From the NCBI GenBank assembly GCA_017654935.2, contig CM065713.1:10840603-10904602 (forward strand): a stretch of 64,000 nucleotides of DNA, read 5' to 3'. Positions 60,948 through 64,000 of this stretch are shown in pieces (position 1 is the first letter of the stretch; every line of letters begins with the position of its first letter). A model generated the notes under the pieces. That model did no database searches, was not told the DNA's origin, and was given only the letters and a program-made list of their open reading frames with translations. This DNA comes from Phymorhynchus buccinoides. Lineage: Eukaryota > Mollusca > Gastropoda > Neogastropoda > Raphitomidae. The translations under genes and the position numbers were made by a program.

Positions 60948-61160
60948 TTGAGAAGCAGACAGCCAGCGGTAGGCAAAGATACTGGAGGCCCACACAACAT
61001 CAAAATGGCAGAAGAGGGAGATGCATCCTTAGCCGGCTTAGGGATTGAGTTGGACAAGTGCCAACAAGAGCCTCGCCTCTCTCTCTCTAAAACAGGATCC
61101 GATTTTTATTATACCCCAAACCTACCTCCCCCCCCCGCCACCCCGTATACCTCTCTCTAA
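60948..61160 (+). other. Weak candidate first exon of a downstream gene
   Basis: An ATG in good context (CATCAAAATGGC, 61004) opens MAEEGDASLAGLGIELDKCQ before the sequence becomes C-rich and repetitive. The acidic, non-repetitive N-terminus is protein-like and the leader has no repeat. No convincing donor was found. Confidence 0.2.
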
Positions 61161-61665
61161 CCTCCCCCTCCTCACCCTCACTCTCCCCCCCCCCCCCCCC
61201 CCCCACACACACACCCCGTCTGTGCTTTTGTGCACCTGCGAAGAAGCCCCGCCCACTACACGATGCTTGGTTGGGGTGGGGGTTGGAGGGAGGGGGGTAT
61301 GTGGCTGCAAGAGTTTATTACAGCGCACTGGGCCCACCGAGCGCGCGCGTGTCTTGGTGTTCACGTTTGGATGTAACGCATTGCTAAAGGATTGCCTAAT
61401 AATAGACTACTAGTAGCTCAAAAAGCTAGTAGAATAGGTGAAGTGCTTCAGGCGGATTGAAGAAGAAGATAATTATGCTTTAAAAACAAAGCAAACGAAA
61501 CAAAACGATTGAGTGACACTGAAAGACTTACATGCAACCTCATTAATTGTGGCGTTGAACTTGAAGCAAGTCGAATGAAGTGGCAGGGGAGGCCAAGCTC
61601 GGAATGATGGTTGGACTCAGTGTTGACCTTCAAGATTTACATAAAGCCCTCACGTACTGACGTAG
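61161..61665. other. Intergenic, C runs and CA
   Basis: C runs and a short CA stretch to 61215, then GC-rich sequence and unremarkable AT-rich sequence. No gene. Confidence 0.4.
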
Positions 61666-62407
61666 TGTGACGAGGTAATGGGTTAAAAGGCTAAGTCCCT
61701 AGGGAAGACTTTTAGTATGTTAAATTTTCAAAATAGAAAATTTGCCTTTAGCCCACTTCTCTAGGGTATGGGAGATGAGCAACTTTCCCGGCCCCTTTTC
61801 ATCTAATAAATTTATATTTGTGCCCGGGTTCTGGCTCGTATGATTGTAAGAAATACAAGTGGTTGATTTGCTCTAAATGGCAGACAGAGAGAAGTAGAGT
61901 TTTACATGAAATTACAAGACTTCCACTCTCATCAGTCTGACCAAAGGGTTCAGAATTATTTGACACTTGTATTTTATTTACTCACAAAATCTGCATAAGA
62001 TTATGCAAGAATAATAATAAAGCAGCTCAATGGCGCCAAAACAAAATATGAATGAAAAACAATGAAATCCGAAAGGATTTACAAGACTTTTAGTCTTTCT
62101 AGAAGGTTAGCCCCAAGCGAGAAGGGTCACTTAGTGTCCTGGTTTCCAGTTAGTGTTCTTTGGCACTGTCGTAGTAACTTAGCTCATGGCTGTGCTGAAG
62201 TTCCTCCGTAGGGATCGGCGAGTGCTGGGTTGGCTGGGCTTGCTCGTCAGGTGAGAGTAGCTCCCAGTCGTTCCGGTTACGGCTTCGCGGGATGGCACGG
62301 TTCAGGCGTGGTCTCCTCGCGGATTCTGGGTGCGGGGCGTCTTGGCGGCGTTCCCGTCTTGGTGCTTGTGAGTCAGGGATGATCTTCCTGACCACGATGC
62401 CCTGCTG
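61666..62407. mobile_element. LTR-retrotransposon-like fragment (copy 2)
   Basis: LTR-like segment 61666-62029 (TGTGACGAGG to AGCAGCTCA), a TGGCGCC at 62031, and about 375 bp of internal sequence, co-linear with 45139-45880. It carries a 22-base insertion relative to copy 1 near 61711. The minus-strand frame 62150-62395 (NRNDWELLSPDEQ) is longer here and might be the end of a pol protein. Confidence 0.55.
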
Positions 62408-62870
62408 ATAATCACAGGAGAAGGTGGATGTAGGTCTCTATGGCTTAAACACAAGGGGCTTCAGTCGGCAGGGAATTAGTGGATCCCAACCGGCTAGAAG
62501 GCTGCCCTTGTACAATAGCACTAAGAACACATAATCTGAATTTCAGTTAACAAACTGAGATCAGTAAAACATAAAAGGTGATCAAGCCAACATCACTCTC
62601 CATCCAATACCTGGAAAGGAATGGTATCATAAAGTGCAAGATTGCAACCCACAGGCTTCCTACTAAAAATATACAAAAGGGTTAGTAGGCATAAAATCCG
62701 GTTCTGGTACCAAAAGAGTTAAAGTCAAAAACACACACACAGATAATCAGTGCACATAAATAGAACAGAATGTTTACCACTTCTTTTCAATAACATATCT
62801 ACTCTAAACTTGGTATGACCGAATCGCGTCAAATTTTGTGTGAAGGTGTGCCTCCTTAATAGGAAGAGAT
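62408..62870. other. Intergenic, no recognised feature
   Basis: Unremarkable sequence, possibly further internal sequence of the LTR-like element. No motifs identified. Confidence 0.35.
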
Positions 62871-63720
62871 CGGCGCAAACCATTTTGCCGTCGTGACCTT
62901 GACCTTGACGTACGACCTTGAAAACCGAAAATCTATTTTTAGCCATATCTCGGGCACCGATCAACATAGGATGTTGAAACTTGGTATGAAGGTGGTTTGG
63001 CTTATGCCCGTTCTGCTGATGGCATACCGATCAAGGTCAAGGTCAAAAAGATCGCTGGAGCCTGAAAATCGGAGGGTCATTTTTTTCTCCTTCTGTCTGT
63101 CCCAAGGATATCTTTCGAACGGGTTGACAGAAGCACGTCAAATTTTGTGTGCTGGTGTGTCACCATGAGAGGAAGGCATCAGCGCAAACCATTTTGCCGT
63201 CGTGACCTTGACCTTGGCGTACGACCTTGAAAACCGAAAATCTTTCAGGGGCCATAACGCCCACACCGTTAGTGTTAGAGTGTTAGATGTTGAAACTTGG
63301 TATGAAGGTACTTTGGCTTATGCCCGTTCTGATGGTGGCATACCAATCAAGGTCCAGGTCACGGTCCGGGAGATCAGTAGGCCTTGAAAGTGGTAGGGGT
63401 CTACACATTGGGTTTTAAGCCATATTTTCTACATTGGTACTTGACAGAAGCGCTTCAGATTGTGTGTGGTACTGTATACCCTAGAGAAGAAAACATCCGA
63501 GCATAAATTATCACCATGCTGACCTTGACCTTGAAGTGTGACCTTGAAAACCGAAATTTCCTTCTTTGCGCTATATGTTTCTTCTTCAAGCTGTATCTCG
63601 TGAACTAGAAGACAGAATCCCTTCCAATTTTGTGTCAGGATGTGACACTCTACGGGGTGTCGCAAGTGCGTGGCATTGCTGGTGACGGACATGTCTGCCG
63701 CTCGGCGACGCCCTTGTTTA
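62871..63720. repeat. 309-bp tandem repeat of the GACCTTGACCTTGA type
   Basis: CATTTTGCCGTCGTGACCTT begins at 62881 and 63190, and a diverged third unit starts near 63499. Each unit has GAAAACCGAAAATC, TGTTGAAACTTGGTATGAAG and CAAATTTTGTGT-type blocks. It ends in GACATGTCTGCCGCTCGGCG and CCCTTGTTT, also seen near 55887. Confidence 0.85.
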
Positions 63721-64000
63721 TTTAATTGTTTTATTTGTGCACTGTTCTGTATTGTATTGAAAAGAAGATTGTGTGAAGGTGTGTGATTATATTCAAGATA
63801 ACGATTTGTACAATGTACTGTATTGTACTGTACTGTATTTAAGATACATTTGTACACTGTACTGTATTGAAAATCTACTGTTGAAGGTATAGTGATCATT
63901 TTGAGGATGAATTTGTAACATGTTACTGCACTGAAAATAATTTGCTGAAGATCGGGTGATGATAATTTTCAAGATAAGTTTTTACACTCAAATGAACTGT
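63721..64000. repeat. Degenerate TGTACTGTATTGAAAA repeats
   Basis: Loose units of about 60-70 bp with TGTACTGTATTGAAAA and TTCAAGATAA motifs run to the window end. Similar motifs occur near 60020-60170. Confidence 0.55.

Overview
The window looks like nuclear DNA of an invertebrate metazoan, most likely a marine gastropod mollusc (a periwinkle-like caenogastropod is my guess). The signs are long introns in AT-rich sequence, very long CT/GA, GT and poly-G tracts, GACCTTGACCTTGA-type tandem arrays of a kind I associate with molluscs, and a dense load of SINEs, MITEs and broken LINEs. There is no bacterial-style gene layout. The taxon is inferred, not proven.

The first 27 kb hold one long plus-strand gene that I could assemble exon by exon. 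It is an RFX5/RFX7-class winged-helix transcription factor, closest to RFX7. Eight coding exons (1687-1778, 4136-4169, 6929-7017, 10182-10310, 13302-13418, 15721-15805, 16932-17133 and 18353 to about 26904/26969) join in phase. They encode an N-terminal helical segment, the RFX DNA-binding domain, a PxLPxL ankyrin-binding motif, a post-DBD helical domain and an enormous Ser/Thr/Pro/Gln-rich tail from a single 8.6-kb exon. The intron inside the DNA-binding domain starts ATATCCTTTT and ends AC, with a CCTTGAC branch site, so it is a U12-type AT-AC intron. Two exons of this gene have decayed partial copies: two 5-prime-side copies of the DBD exon, and three copies of the start and two of the end of exon 7.

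From 27 to 57 kb I see no convincing host gene except scraps. The region is a graveyard of elements: SINEs with a tRNA-like head and a conserved central domain; (GAA)n-tailed SINE-like elements with a C-rich head; short retroposons whose head matches the 5-prime end of U2 snRNA; pogo/mariner-like, TTAA-flanked and hAT-like MITEs, some nested; foldback elements with telomere-like CCCTAA cores; LINE fragments (reverse transcriptase, PHD-type ORF1, C-terminal tails); an LTR-like repeat; and several satellites.

At 57132-58958 lies the last exon of a second plus-strand gene, an ankyrin/SOCS-box (ASB-like) protein, probably a Cullin-5 E3 ligase substrate receptor. Its upstream exons were not identified. 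Beyond it are AT-rich and 309-bp tandem arrays, a second copy of the LTR-like repeat and one weak candidate first exon near 61.0 kb. The two genes show no evident functional link.
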